A DNA stretch of 64,000 nt from Crossiella equi (GTDB lineage: Bacteria > Actinomycetota > Actinomycetes > Mycobacteriales > Pseudonocardiaceae), in NCBI RefSeq assembly GCF_017876755.1, contig NZ_JAGIOO010000001.1:9161786-9225785 (forward strand). Direction: 5' to 3'. Numbering within the stretch: position 1 is the first letter of the stretch; the number at the start of each line of letters is the position of its first letter. The notes below the pieces were generated by a model. It ran no database searches, was not told where the DNA came from, and saw only the letters and a list, made by a program, of their open reading frames with translations. A program made the translations under genes and the position numbers. Shown here piece by piece: positions 34,201-42,914 of the stretch.

Positions 34201-35502
34201 ATGGGATTCGTCGACCGTCGCGACGCGGGCGCACGGCTGGCTGAACGGCTGGGGCACCTGCGCGGTGAGGACGTGGTGGTGCTGGGGGTGCCGCACGGGG
34301 GCACCCCGGTGGCGCACGAGGTCGTGCGGAGGCTCGGCGGTGCGGCGTGCGCGGTACCGGCGGTGCGGATGGTGCTGCCGCGCTCGCCGGGGACGACACT
34401 GGGAGCCGTGGGCGAGAACGGGGTCGTGGTGCTGGAGACCGACGCGGTCCGGCGCGCGCACCTGAGTGCCGGGCAGCTGGCCGCGGCCGAACGGCTCGCC
34501 AGGGCGGAGCTGGCCCGGCTGCAGGACATCCTGCGCGGCATCGCGCCGCAGCAGGACCTGCGCGGGCGTACCGCGGTCGTGGTCGACGACGGGATCGCCA
34601 GCGGGGTGACCGCGGTGGTGGCCTGCAAGGCCGCGCGGGCCCGCGGTGCGGTCCGGCTGGTCGTCGCGACGCCGATCTGCGCCCCGGCCGCGGCCGCCCG
34701 GGTGGCCGAGGTGGCCGAGGAGCTGGTCTACCTCAAGGCACCGAGGTGGTTCGACGCGGTGGGCCAGCACTACCGGGACTTCCCGCCGGTGACCGACGAC
34801 GACCTGTCCGGGCTGCTGTGGCGCCGGAGGGGCCCGGCGGTCGGCGCGGTCGGTGTCGGCGGTGAGGAGACCCGCAGCGGTCCGCTGGGCCTGCCCGGCA
34901 TGCTGCAGGTGCCCGAGCGGCCCGCCGGGCTCGTGGTGCTGGCCCACGCCAGCGCCACCGCCCGGCTCGGGGCCTGGCCGGGCCACGTCACGGCGCGGCT
35001 GAACCGGCACCGCTTCGCCACCCTGTCGGTGGACCTGCTCACCGGGACGGACGGCAGCCGGCGGGTGGGCGCCGCCGACACGCAGATCCTGGCCCTGCGG
35101 CTGGTGGACGTGCTCCGCCGGATGCGGGCGCACGAGACCACGCGGGAGCTGCCGGTCGGCCTGCTCGGGATCGGCGCGGGCACCGGCGTGGTGCTGCGCG
35201 CGGCGGCCGAGCGCGGCACCGCGGTGCGCGCGCTCGTGGTCGGCGGTGGACGGCCGGACCTGGGGCCGTCCGTGCTCAGCCGCGTGCGGACCCCCGCGTT
35301 GTTCCTGGTGCCCTGCCTGGACGAGCACGGCCTGGACCGCGCGGTGCGCGCACGGGAACGGATCCGCGCGGCCAGCCGCGCCGAGCTGGTTCCCGACGCC
35401 GACCACGACTTCACCACCGCCCCGGCGCGGAACTGGCTGGCGAAGCTGGCGTGCTCCTGGTTCCGAGCCCAGCTCGGCACCGGGGAGCCTCGCAGGGACT
35501 GA
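34201..35502 (+). CDS. Phosphoribosyltransferase fused to dienelactone-hydrolase-like domain
   Basis: A 433-residue fusion. The N-terminal half (about 1-205) is a type I phosphoribosyltransferase with the PRPP loop V126-V-V-D-D-G-I-A-S-G135. The C-terminal half (about 230-430) is an alpha/beta hydrolase of the dienelactone type with a late His in DADH402DF. The nucleophile elbow, normally G-x-S-x-G, reads G325-A-G-T-G329, so the Ser is Gly and the hydrolase half is probably inactive. Similar fusions (Rv0571c-like) belong to the mycobacterial DosR regulon. GAAAGGG precedes the ATG. The substrate is unknown. Confidence 0.88.
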   Translation: MGFVDRRDAGARLAERLGHLRGEDVVVLGVPHGGTPVAHEVVRRLGGAACAVPAVRMVLPRSPGTTLGAVGENGVVVLETDAVRRAHLSAGQLAAAERLARAELARLQDILRGIAPQQDLRGRTAVVVDDGIASGVTAVVACKAARARGAVRLVVATPICAPAAAARVAEVAEELVYLKAPRWFDAVGQHYRDFPPVTDDDLSGLLWRRRGPAVGAVGVGGEETRSGPLGLPGMLQVPERPAGLVVLAHASATARLGAWPGHVTARLNRHRFATLSVDLLTGTDGSRRVGAADTQILALRLVDVLRRMRAHETTRELPVGLLGIGAGTGVVLRAAAERGTAVRALVVGGGRPDLGPSVLSRVRTPALFLVPCLDEHGLDRAVRARERIRAASRAELVPDADHDFTTAPARNWLAKLACSWFRAQLGTGEPRRD

Positions 35503-35678
35503 GAATCGGCACCTTCACCGAAGCCACGCGGTGCCCGGACCTCGCTCCCACCCGGGAGTCCACTGTGGAGACAAACGACTGCGCGCTGGACTCACCCGCG
35601 ACGGGCGAGGACACCGGCTGCCGTGCTGGGAATGCTGAAGTCCGCCGCTCGCCCCGGACGACAGGACAGGTGCAGCCG

Positions 35679-35885
35679 ATGGCGCGTCGTCGAATACCGG
35701 CCAGGTACCTCCTGACCGGCCTGCTGGTACTGGTCCTGCTGACGGCGGCTCGCAGCCGTGTCGGCCCGGCCTGCCCGAGCACCCCGGTGCTGACCGTCGT
35801 GGTGCTCGGCGCAGCGCCCCGGCTGGTGCTCCCGGTGCTCGGGCTGTTGCTGGGACAGCGCGAGAACTGCGTGCCACGAGGGTGA
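35679..35885 (+). CDS. Small membrane protein
   Basis: A 68-residue protein with a basic start (MARRRIPARY) and two hydrophobic helices (LLTGLLVLVLLTAA and TPVLTVVVLGAAPRLVLPVLGLLLG), so a small two-span inner-membrane protein. AGGACAGG lies upstream; a GTG at 35670 would add three residues. It ends 41 bp before the LuxR-type regulator. No family is recognised. Confidence 0.5.
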   Translation: MARRRIPARYLLTGLLVLVLLTAARSRVGPACPSTPVLTVVVLGAAPRLVLPVLGLLLGQRENCVPRG

Positions 35886-35926
35886 ACACCCTCGGCCGCA
35901 CACCGAACACGTGGAGAAAGGTGACC

Positions 35927-38371
35927 ATGACAGGCAGTGCGCAGTCTCCCGGAGACGATGACGATGTAGTGCGGCGGCCAAGGTTGTCGTCGGTGCTGGA
36001 CTGGCACCTGACCTCGGCCGCCGCGTCGGTGCTCGTGCTCACCGCGCCAGCCGGAACCGGCAAGTCGGTGCTGTTGCGGTCGTGGTCGCGGGAGCGAGAC
36101 GGGCACGACGCGCTCCCACCGGTGCACCTGGTGACGGTCACCGAGCGGGACAACGAACCGGGTGCGCTGGTGGACCGGATCGCACCGGTGCTCCGCGACT
36201 CCGGGGAACCCCGGTGCCTCGCTCTGGACGAGCTGCATTTGCTGACCGCGCCGGCGGCGCTGCGGGAGCTCTCGCTCCTGGTCCACCAGCCGCCGCCAGG
36301 GCTGCGCCTGGTGCTCGCGACCCGCCCGCCGCTTCCCCTGGAACTGGCCGGGATGCGCGTCACCGGGCAGCTGGCCGAGCTCTCCGCCGCCGACCTGGCC
36401 TTCACCACCGAGGAGGCCACCGAGCTGCTGGCCGCCAACGGCATGAGCCTCACCAGTGCCGAGACCCGGGACGTGCTCCGCCGCAGCGGGGGCTGGGGTG
36501 TGGGCGTCCGGCTGCTGGCGACGGCCGTCACCGAACGGTCGGGCTCGGCCGCGCGGGCGCTCGCCGGGTACCTGGACAAGGAGGTGCTGGCCGTGCTGCC
36601 GCCCGCGGACCTGGAGTTCCTGCGCGCGGCGTCGGTCTGCGAACGGGTCAACCCCGAACTGGCCTCGGCCCTGACGGAGACCGCCGGGGCCGGACCGGTG
36701 CTGGAGCGGCTCGCGGCCGAGACCGGCCTGGTCCTGCCCACCGACGAGCACGGCTGGTTCCGCTGCCAGCCGCTGGTGCGCGCACACCTGCTCGCCGAAC
36801 TGGGCCGGACCCAGCCGGGCCGCCGGGCCGAGCTGCACCGGCTGGCCTGCACCTGGTTCGGCTCCCACGGGACCGCCACCTCGGCGCTCGCGCACGCCTT
36901 GGAGGCCGGGGAGACCGAACCCGCTGCGAGGCTGGTGGCCGACGCGGGCCTGGCCGAGCTGTACGCGGGGCGCGGCAGACAGCTGCGCGAGCTCGTGTCC
37001 CGTCTGCCGCTGCACGTCTCGGCCCGGCCCGCGGTGGTCCTGGTCTCGGTCCTGGCCTCGCTGGCCGCCGGGGACCTGACCACCGCCGAGCGCGGCCTGC
37101 GCCTGCTCAGCGCCCGCGAGCTGGTCTCCCCGCGACCCTGGGTGCTGGCCGCCTCGGCCCGCCTGTGGCACGGCGCCCTCACCCGGGCACCGGAGTCCGG
37201 GCACCGCATCTCGGGGGAGACCGGGGACGCCGAGGTCGACCTGCTCGCCTGCCTCGTGCAGGGCGGTACCCTGCTGTGGCAGGGCCAGGCCCAGGCCGCC
37301 GACCGGTCGCTCACGCGCGCCCGGCAGCTCGCCGAGACGGGGGACCGGCCCGCCGCCCTGCTCCCCGTCCTGGCCCACCAAGCCGTCGCCGAGGCCGCAC
37401 GCGGGCAGGCCGCGGCCCCGGTCCTCGCCCGGCGGGCGATCAGTCTGGCCGAGGACCGGGGCTGGACCGCCAGCACCAGCTGCGGCCTGGCCCGGTTCCT
37501 GCTCGCGGTGCAGGCCCACCTGCGGCTGGCCCCGCACACCGCCTACGGCCTGGCCGCCACGGTGCCCGCCGCCGACCCCGCGCTCGTGCTCGCCGTGCGG
37601 GCACTGCGCGCGGTGCTGCGGTTCGACGCGGGCACCGACCCGCACCGCGCGGTGACCGAGCTGAGACAGCGGTGGTGGGAGGCGGAGCGGGTCGCCCCGC
37701 CGCCACCCCTGTTCACCGCGTGGCTGGCCCCCACCGCGATGCGGATGGCGCTGCGCAGCGGGGAGCTCGGCTGGGCCCGCGAGATCGCCGAGCACACCGC
37801 CCGCCGGCTCGCCGCGCGGGGCGAGGCGCTGCTGCTGCGCGCGCTGCTGTGCTGCCACGGCGGTCGGCTCAACACCGCCCGCAAGCAGCTGGTCCCGCTG
37901 CTGACCGGCCGGTGCACGCCGGTGCTCGTGCACACCCTCGTCGAGGCGTGGCTGGTGGAGGCCATGCTGGCGCAGCGCATGAGAGCCGAGGGCCAGGCAC
38001 ACCGGGCCCTGCTGCGCGCGCTGGCGGCGGCCGAGGGCGGGGAGCTGCTGCGGCCCTTCCACCAGACCGGTCCGGAGATCCGCGAGCTCCTGGTGCGGGG
38101 CCACGGCCGGTTCGGCAAGCTCGCCCGTTTCGCCGACCGCGTGCTGGCCGCCTCGCCCACGCTACCCCCGGCGATCACCGACTCCCTCACCAGCCGCGAG
38201 CTGGACCTGCTCGCCGAGCTGCCGTCGATGCGCACCGCCGAGGAGATCGCCGAATCCCTCTACCTCTCGGTCAACACCGTCAAGACCCACCTCCGGGGCA
38301 TCTACCGCAAGCTCGGCGTGAACGCGCGCCGGGACGCGGTGATCGCAGCCCGGCGGTGCGGTCTGCTCTGA
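35927..38371 (+). CDS. Large LuxR-family regulator, MalT-like
   Basis: An 814-residue STAND-type regulator. The Walker A motif is A40-P-A-G-T-G-K-S47, with a Walker B-like CLALDELHLL. The centre (about 300-700) is a helical TPR-like region rich in Ala and Leu. The C-terminus (about 750-814) is a LuxR helix-turn-helix: LTSRELDLLAELPSMRTAEEIAESL, VKTHLRGIYRKLG. Such proteins sense a ligand through the helical arm and switch on ATP binding. GGAGAAAGG precedes the ATG. The two genes after it follow with short gaps of 15 and 21 bp and are likely co-transcribed. Confidence 0.92.
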   Translation: MTGSAQSPGDDDDVVRRPRLSSVLDWHLTSAAASVLVLTAPAGTGKSVLLRSWSRERDGHDALPPVHLVTVTERDNEPGALVDRIAPVLRDSGEPRCLALDELHLLTAPAALRELSLLVHQPPPGLRLVLATRPPLPLELAGMRVTGQLAELSAADLAFTTEEATELLAANGMSLTSAETRDVLRRSGGWGVGVRLLATAVTERSGSAARALAGYLDKEVLAVLPPADLEFLRAASVCERVNPELASALTETAGAGPVLERLAAETGLVLPTDEHGWFRCQPLVRAHLLAELGRTQPGRRAELHRLACTWFGSHGTATSALAHALEAGETEPAARLVADAGLAELYAGRGRQLRELVSRLPLHVSARPAVVLVSVLASLAAGDLTTAERGLRLLSARELVSPRPWVLAASARLWHGALTRAPESGHRISGETGDAEVDLLACLVQGGTLLWQGQAQAADRSLTRARQLAETGDRPAALLPVLAHQAVAEAARGQAAAPVLARRAISLAEDRGWTASTSCGLARFLLAVQAHLRLAPHTAYGLAATVPAADPALVLAVRALRAVLRFDAGTDPHRAVTELRQRWWEAERVAPPPPLFTAWLAPTAMRMALRSGELGWAREIAEHTARRLAARGEALLLRALLCCHGGRLNTARKQLVPLLTGRCTPVLVHTLVEAWLVEAMLAQRMRAEGQAHRALLRALAAAEGGELLRPFHQTGPEIRELLVRGHGRFGKLARFADRVLAASPTLPPAITDSLTSRELDLLAELPSMRTAEEIAESLYLSVNTVKTHLRGIYRKLGVNARRDAVIAARRCGLL

Positions 38372-38386
38372 GGAGGCCCGAAGACC

Positions 38387-39610
38387 ATGGTGCGAGCGCT
38401 CCCGCCCTGGCCACCCACCGCCGTGCGCCTCGGTCGCGGCCGGGCCTGGGCCATCCACCCGCCGGACGGCGGCCACGGCCCGTGCGTCGCCGTCCACGGC
38501 GCCCACGGCGTGGTGCTGGTCAACTCCGGCGCCGACCCCGGCGCGGGCCGGGCTGTGGCCGAGTCCGTCCAGGCCCTCGTCGGGGCGCCGGTCCGAGGTG
38601 TGGTCTACCCGCAGCTGGGCCGGGCGCACTGCCTGGGCACCGCCGAGATCGTGGCCCCGGAGGACGTCGCCAAGGGTGCCGTCGTCGTGGCCGGGCCACC
38701 CCGCTGGGGCCTGGACGGGCTGACCACTCCCGCCGCGCTCGGGCGGTGGGTGCGTTCGGCGCAGCCACCGCCCACCGGCGCGGTGCCGGTACCGCCGAAC
38801 CTGACCGTGGAAGGCGAACAGCGGATCCGCATCGGCGGGGTGCTCGTGCACCTGCTGCCGGTCGGCGAGGACGCGCTCGTGGTCCGCTTCCCCGAGCACG
38901 GCCTGGTGTTCGCGGGGGAGGAGTCCGAGCCGAGCGGCCCCCGCTGGGCCTGCGTCGCCGACCGGCTGCGCACCTCGGGCGCCACCCACCTGCTCGGCAC
39001 CCACCTGCCGCTGTTGTCGGGGCGGGCCAAGGTGCGGACCACGCTGACCCGGTGGCGGGACGCCCTGTGCTTCCAGCACGACCAGGTGATGCGCCGCGTG
39101 CTGGGCGGGATGCCCGACCGGGAGGCGGCCCGGGCCCCGCTCACCGAGCTGGCCGAGTACCCGGAGCTGCGCCCGTGGCTGGGCCCGGCCGGGGTACTGC
39201 GTGCCCAGCACTCGGCGGTACCGCCCGCGGACCGGCCGCGCCCGGCCGCCGCGCTGGCCGAGGAACTGCGCGAACGTCCCGCGGCGGCGTTGATGGAGCT
39301 GCTGCGCTACCGCGTGGCCCCGGACCGGGCCGGAGCGCAGGACCTGCGGCTGCTGTGGCACCTCACCGACACCGGCGAACGGTTCGCGGTCCGGCTGCGC
39401 GGCCCGTTGCTCCGGGTCCACCGCGGCCCGGCCGCCGAACCGCCGTCCGCGACGGTCGCCCTGCGCACCGACGCGCTGGCCGACCTCGTCGCCGGGGCGG
39501 CGGACCTCGGGGACCTGATCGTCCGCAACGCCGTCGTGGTGGACGGCCGCCCGCAGGACGTCACGTCCTTCTTCGGCGCACTCGACGACGGGCTCACCAC
39601 CAGGCCGTGA
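38387..39610 (+). CDS. Alkylsulfatase-like beta-lactamase-fold protein without metal motif
   Basis: A 407-residue protein with three regions. A metallo-beta-lactamase fold spans about 30-225, a helical dimerisation segment like that of alkylsulfatases follows (RWRDALCFQHDQVMRRVLGG), and the C-terminus is an SCP2-like domain (LLWHLTDTGERFAVRLRGPLLRV). In true enzymes the strand after VVY carries HxHxDH; here it reads V73-Y-P-Q-L-G-R-A-H81, with only one His kept. Metal-dependent hydrolysis is therefore unlikely, and a lipid-binding or structural role is possible. GAGGAGG precedes the start, 15 bp after the LuxR-type gene. Confidence 0.8.
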   Translation: MVRALPPWPPTAVRLGRGRAWAIHPPDGGHGPCVAVHGAHGVVLVNSGADPGAGRAVAESVQALVGAPVRGVVYPQLGRAHCLGTAEIVAPEDVAKGAVVVAGPPRWGLDGLTTPAALGRWVRSAQPPPTGAVPVPPNLTVEGEQRIRIGGVLVHLLPVGEDALVVRFPEHGLVFAGEESEPSGPRWACVADRLRTSGATHLLGTHLPLLSGRAKVRTTLTRWRDALCFQHDQVMRRVLGGMPDREAARAPLTELAEYPELRPWLGPAGVLRAQHSAVPPADRPRPAAALAEELRERPAAALMELLRYRVAPDRAGAQDLRLLWHLTDTGERFAVRLRGPLLRVHRGPAAEPPSATVALRTDALADLVAGAADLGDLIVRNAVVVDGRPQDVTSFFGALDDGLTTRP

Positions 39611-39631
39611 CACCGGCACAGGGAGGCGATC

Positions 39632-40387
39632 GTGCACAACCAGCTGGAAACCTCACTCGGCGCCGCGCTGACCGCGCTCGCCGAGGACGCCCCGGAACTG
39701 GTCGGCGCGGCGGTGACGTCGCTGCGCCCGCACGGCGGTGGACTGCGCCCACGGCTGGTCGCCGCGACCGGGGTGGGCCGGTTGCTGGCCGAGCTCCAGG
39801 CCACGCCCCGGGGTGGCCCGGTCATCGACGCCGCCCGGGCCGCCCGGCCGGTGCTCACCGGTGACCTGTGGTCCGACGAGCGGTGGGAGTGCCTGAAGCT
39901 GCTCCGCGCCTGTTCGCTGTTCCCCGGCCACAGCCGGGAGCTGGGCGAGCTGGTGGGCGCGGTGGCCCTGCCGTGCCTGTCCGACCGGCACGACGCGGTG
40001 GTGCTGGCGGCCTACTCCACCCGGGCCCCGGACACGCGGCTGCTGGACCTGCTGGCCACCTACGAACGCCTGGTGGCGGCCACGGTCGGCGTGTACTCGC
40101 TCATGACCGGCGCCACGGCGGGCACCCGCCAGGTCCTGGGCGCCATGGCCAAGCGGCTGACCCTGGACCGGGCGGTCGCGGTGGCGATGGCCCTGTGCCG
40201 CAGCGGTCCCGTCGAGGCGGAGGCACTCCTGCGGCACGCCGCCGACCAGGCGGGCCTGCCACTGCCGGAGCTGGCCGACCAGCTCATCGCCCACGTGCAC
40301 GGCAGCTCCGGCGGCGCACTGGCCCAGGACCTGTGGCGTGCGCTGCTGGACGATTCCGCGGAGTCCCGCCCTCAGGCCCCGGGGTAG
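39632..40387 (+). CDS. GAF-ANTAR domain protein
   Basis: A 251-residue protein. Residues about 10-165 form a GAF-type sensor fold (VIDAARAARPVLTGDLWSDERW, SLFPGHSRELG...AVALPCLSDRHDAVVLAAYS). The C-terminal about 70 residues look like an ANTAR-type helical domain (AKRLTLDRAVAVAMALCRS...LPLPELADQLIAHV), which in actinobacteria usually binds RNA two-stem-loop antiterminators. The conserved ANTAR residues are not all clear. The GTG has GGGAGGCGATC upstream. The end overlaps the convergent esterase gene by 16 bp. Confidence 0.75.
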   Translation: MHNQLETSLGAALTALAEDAPELVGAAVTSLRPHGGGLRPRLVAATGVGRLLAELQATPRGGPVIDAARAARPVLTGDLWSDERWECLKLLRACSLFPGHSRELGELVGAVALPCLSDRHDAVVLAAYSTRAPDTRLLDLLATYERLVAATVGVYSLMTGATAGTRQVLGAMAKRLTLDRAVAVAMALCRSGPVEAEALLRHAADQAGLPLPELADQLIAHVHGSSGGALAQDLWRALLDDSAESRPQAPG

Positions 40388-41537
40388 CGCTCCGGCGCCG
40401 TGCCGGGCCGGCCCAGGTTGCGGCGCAGGAACTCCAGCATGGTGTGGCGGACGGTCTGGGCGGGCAGGCCGCCCCACACCAGGTCGGCGCAGTGGTCGGC
40501 GTCGGGCAGCGGGACGAAGCGGTGCTCGGTGGAGCGGGAGAGCAGCTCCTCGGCGTAGGGCTGGACGGCGCGGTACGGGGTCCACTGGTCCCGTTCCCCG
40601 GTGGCCAGGTAGACCGCGTAGGGCACCGTGTCCACCCACGTCGACGGGGAGGCCCAGCGCCACCGCTCCGGGCTGGTGTCCGGGTCGCCGCCGAGGAAGT
40701 CCAGCAGGGGGCGGGCGTCCTCGGCCACGGGGTGGTCCGGGTGGTGAGCAGGGTGCGGTACAGCAGCGGCAGGTCCGTCGGGGGGTAGACCGCCAGCACC
40801 GTGGTCACCGGTGGCGCCTCGGGCAGGCTGGCCACCAGCAGGGCCAGCTGGCCGCCCGCGGAGAAGCCCAGCAGCGCGGTGCGGTTGGGGTCCACCCCCA
40901 GCTCCGCCGCGTTGGCCACCAGCCAGCGCAGGCCGTCGATCACGTCCGAGGGTGCCTGCCGCCAGGTCGCGGGCGGGGTGAGCCGGTAGCTCAGGCACAC
41001 CGCGACGTGGCCCTGTTCGGCCAGCCAGCTCGCGTAGCCGCGCAGCTGGCGCCAGTCGCCGCCGGACCAGCCGCCGCCGTGCACCAGCACGACGGCGGGC
41101 AGCGCGGCGCCGTCCGCCCGCCGGGGTCGCCACACCCCGGCGGGCAGCGGGTGGCCGTCGGCGGCCCGCACGGTGTGCGTCTCGGGCCCGGTGGCGCCGG
41201 CGCGGTGCCCGCGCGCGAACCCGCCGAGATCGGTGAAACAGGCCCGCAGGTCCACGGGAACGCCGAACTCCCGCGCCCGGTGCGCCTGCCGGTGCCAGAC
41301 CCGGAACCAGTAGTGACCGCACAGGACGGCGAGGGTGGCCGCGGCCACCGGGACCGGCCGCAGCTCGCCCAGGAGCAGCTCGGCCGCGGCGGCCAGACCG
41401 CAGGACACGGCCAGGGGCGGGGCCAGGCCACCCGCCAGGGCGCGCAGCAGCCAGCACCAGGAGTTCGGTGAGGGCACCAGCGCCAGCACGGTGAGGACGG
41501 CGCACAAGGCGACCGCGGTGTGCAGCAGAACGATCAT
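40372..41537 (-). pseudogene. Alpha/beta hydrolase (esterase) with single-base frameshift
   Basis: The N-terminal part (from 41537) has three or four hydrophobic helices, then an esterase/lipase domain with the oxyanion motif VLVHGGGWSGGDW and nucleophile LLGFSAGGQLAL. After LLYRTLLTT the frame shifts. The rest continues one frame over as DHPVAEDARPLLDFLGG to DADHCADLVWGG, with the catalytic Asp/His region, ending at 40372. The break is at a GGG run (40739-40741, minus strand CCC) where one more base would restore the frame. It may be a real mutation or a sequencing error. Confidence 0.8.
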
Positions 41538-41704
41538 CGAGTTCCTTCACCGGGTGGGGCGGAAGGGGTGGCTCTCCTCGTTCGCGGCTCGCGGGCATCC
41601 GGATCGGGCCCGGTGGTTCACCGGATCGGGGATCGAACCGGGCGGGCCGGGGGCGCGAACGTTCCAGCGCAGGACCCCTCGAACCACAACTGGAGGTCGT
41701 TCCG

Positions 41705-42214
41705 ATGCGCAGGTCCATCCGCACCCTCGCTGTCACCGCCGCCGCCTTGTGCGCCGCCTCGCTGGCCGTCACCCCCGCCGCCTCCGCCGCCCCGCGGGAC
41801 CGGGACCTGGGGCTGGACATCGGGATCGGCATCGATCTCGACCTCGGCGGCCTGCTCGGCGGAGGCGCCTACCGGTCGGCCTGGCTGACCGGTGCGGCCG
41901 AGGTGCCCGGCCCGGGCGACCCGGACGGCCGGGGAACCGCGCGTGTGCACGTCGGCCACGACGAGGTCTGCATCGCCCTCGCGGTGACCCGGATCGGCAC
42001 GCCGACCGCCGCGCACGTGCACCGCGGCGCGGCCGGGACCGCCGGTCCGGTGGCACTGGTGCTGAACACGCCGACCGACGGCCGCAGCCGCACCTGCGCC
42101 GACATCGCCCCGGAGCTGGCCCGCGAGCTGCGGCGCACCCCCGGCCAGTTCTACGTCAACGTGCACACCGCGGAGTTCCCGGCGGGCGCGGTGCGCGGCC
42201 AGCTCCGGCGCTGA
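41705..42214 (+). CDS. Secreted CHRD-domain protein
   Basis: A 169-residue exported protein. The signal peptide (1-29) ends PAASAAP. A short Gly/Asp repeat linker (LGLDIGIGIDLDLGGLLGGG) is followed by a CHRD domain (about 60-165) with the usual AEVPGPGDPDGRGTA, HVHRGAAGTAGPVAL and FYVNVHTAEFPAGAVRGQL. CHRD proteins are extracellular and of unclear biochemical role. GGAGG lies upstream. It precedes the sigma factor gene by 118 bp and could belong to its regulon, though the shared promoter motif is not seen in front of it. Confidence 0.9.
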   Translation: MRRSIRTLAVTAAALCAASLAVTPAASAAPRDRDLGLDIGIGIDLDLGGLLGGGAYRSAWLTGAAEVPGPGDPDGRGTARVHVGHDEVCIALAVTRIGTPTAAHVHRGAAGTAGPVALVLNTPTDGRSRTCADIAPELARELRRTPGQFYVNVHTAEFPAGAVRGQLRR

Positions 42215-42243
42215 CACCCCCAACACCCCGCACATCACGATGA

Positions 42244-42269
42244 GGTAACGGTCCTCGGCCGAGGCGATC
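42244..42269 (+). promoter_or_regulatory. Bipartite promoter-like motif upstream of sigK
   Basis: GGTAACGGTC, then 10 nt, then GCGATC. The same two blocks with the same 10-nt spacing occur upstream of the fasciclin gene at 45988-46013. The second block ends about 63 bp before the sigma factor ATG. Likely the -35 and -10 elements of an ECF sigma promoter, probably autoregulated. Confidence 0.6.
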
Positions 42270-42332
42270 CGGCGCCGGGCACGGGTCGAACGCACGAGCG
42301 GACGACCGTCGGTCCCTGAGGAGCCAGTCACC

Positions 42333-42914
42333 ATGCCGGAGCACCCCCGTCTCCGCCCCGTCCAGGCCGAGGCCGCCGAGCCCGGTCCGGGCGCCCCGGT
42401 GGACGCCGCCGCACTGCTGATGTCGGCGGGCCGGGGCGACCGGGCGGCCTTCACGCGGTTCCACGACGTGGTGATCGGCACGGTGTGGGGCATCGTCCGG
42501 CAGGTCGTGCGTGAGCGGGCCCGCGCGGAACAGGTCACCGAGTCGGTGATGCTGGCGGCCTGGCATGAGGCAGCCGAGTTCGACCCGCGGCGCGGCAGCG
42601 CCCTGGCCTGGGTGGTGGCCAGGGCGCACCGCGCCGCGGTGGCGTGCCTGCGGGAGGACCGCGTCGTACCCGGCCCGAGGCCGGTGCCCGACCTCGCCCT
42701 GCCCGACCCGGCCAGCCCCAACCTGCGCGGGCACCAACTGCGCCGCCACCTCGCCACCCTCACCCAGGAGCAGCGCGACTGCCTGGTCCTGGCCTACTAC
42801 CACGGACAGGACTGCCTCCAGATCGCGGCCGCGCTGGACCTCCCCGTCACCACGGTGCGCACCCGCTTGCGGGACGCCATGATCCGGCTCCGCGACTGCC
42901 TGGGAGTGACCTGA
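42333..42914 (+). CDS. sigK: ECF RNA polymerase sigma factor, SigK-like
   Basis: A 193-residue ECF sigma factor. Region 2 spans about 30-105 (DRAAFTRFHDVVIGTVWGIVRQVV, AWHEAAEFDPRRGSALAWVVARAH). Region 4 spans about 130-190 (LTQEQRDCLVLAYYHGQDCLQIAAAL, TTVRTRLRDAMIRLRD). The pair with a RskA-type anti-sigma factor overlapping its stop and the nearby DipZ and MPT83-like genes identify it as the SigK group. In M. tuberculosis SigK drives mpt70, mpt83 and dipZ. It should be held inactive by RskA until a redox or membrane signal releases it. Confidence 0.88.
   Translation: MPEHPRLRPVQAEAAEPGPGAPVDAAALLMSAGRGDRAAFTRFHDVVIGTVWGIVRQVVRERARAEQVTESVMLAAWHEAAEFDPRRGSALAWVVARAHRAAVACLREDRVVPGPRPVPDLALPDPASPNLRGHQLRRHLATLTQEQRDCLVLAYYHGQDCLQIAAALDLPVTTVRTRLRDAMIRLRDCLGVT

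Noticed and set aside
35503-35540. Possible fifth DosR box (CGGCACCTTCACCGA) before the LuxR regulator
   Set aside because: Only about 7 of 13 defined positions match, no better than chance in GC-rich DNA.
35411-38104. 897-codon minus-strand frame antisense to the LuxR regulator
   Set aside because: Repetitive Gly/Gln/Arg/Ala product without motifs. The plus strand encodes an evident Walker A and LuxR protein.
36082-39864. 1260-codon plus-strand open frame overlapping the LuxR regulator and following genes
   Set aside because: It spans three real genes in another frame and has no domain structure; a typical GC-rich shadow.
41538-41704. SigK-type promoter in front of the CHRD gene
   Set aside because: GGATC-like pieces are present, but the GGTAACGGTC block and the 10-nt spacing are not.
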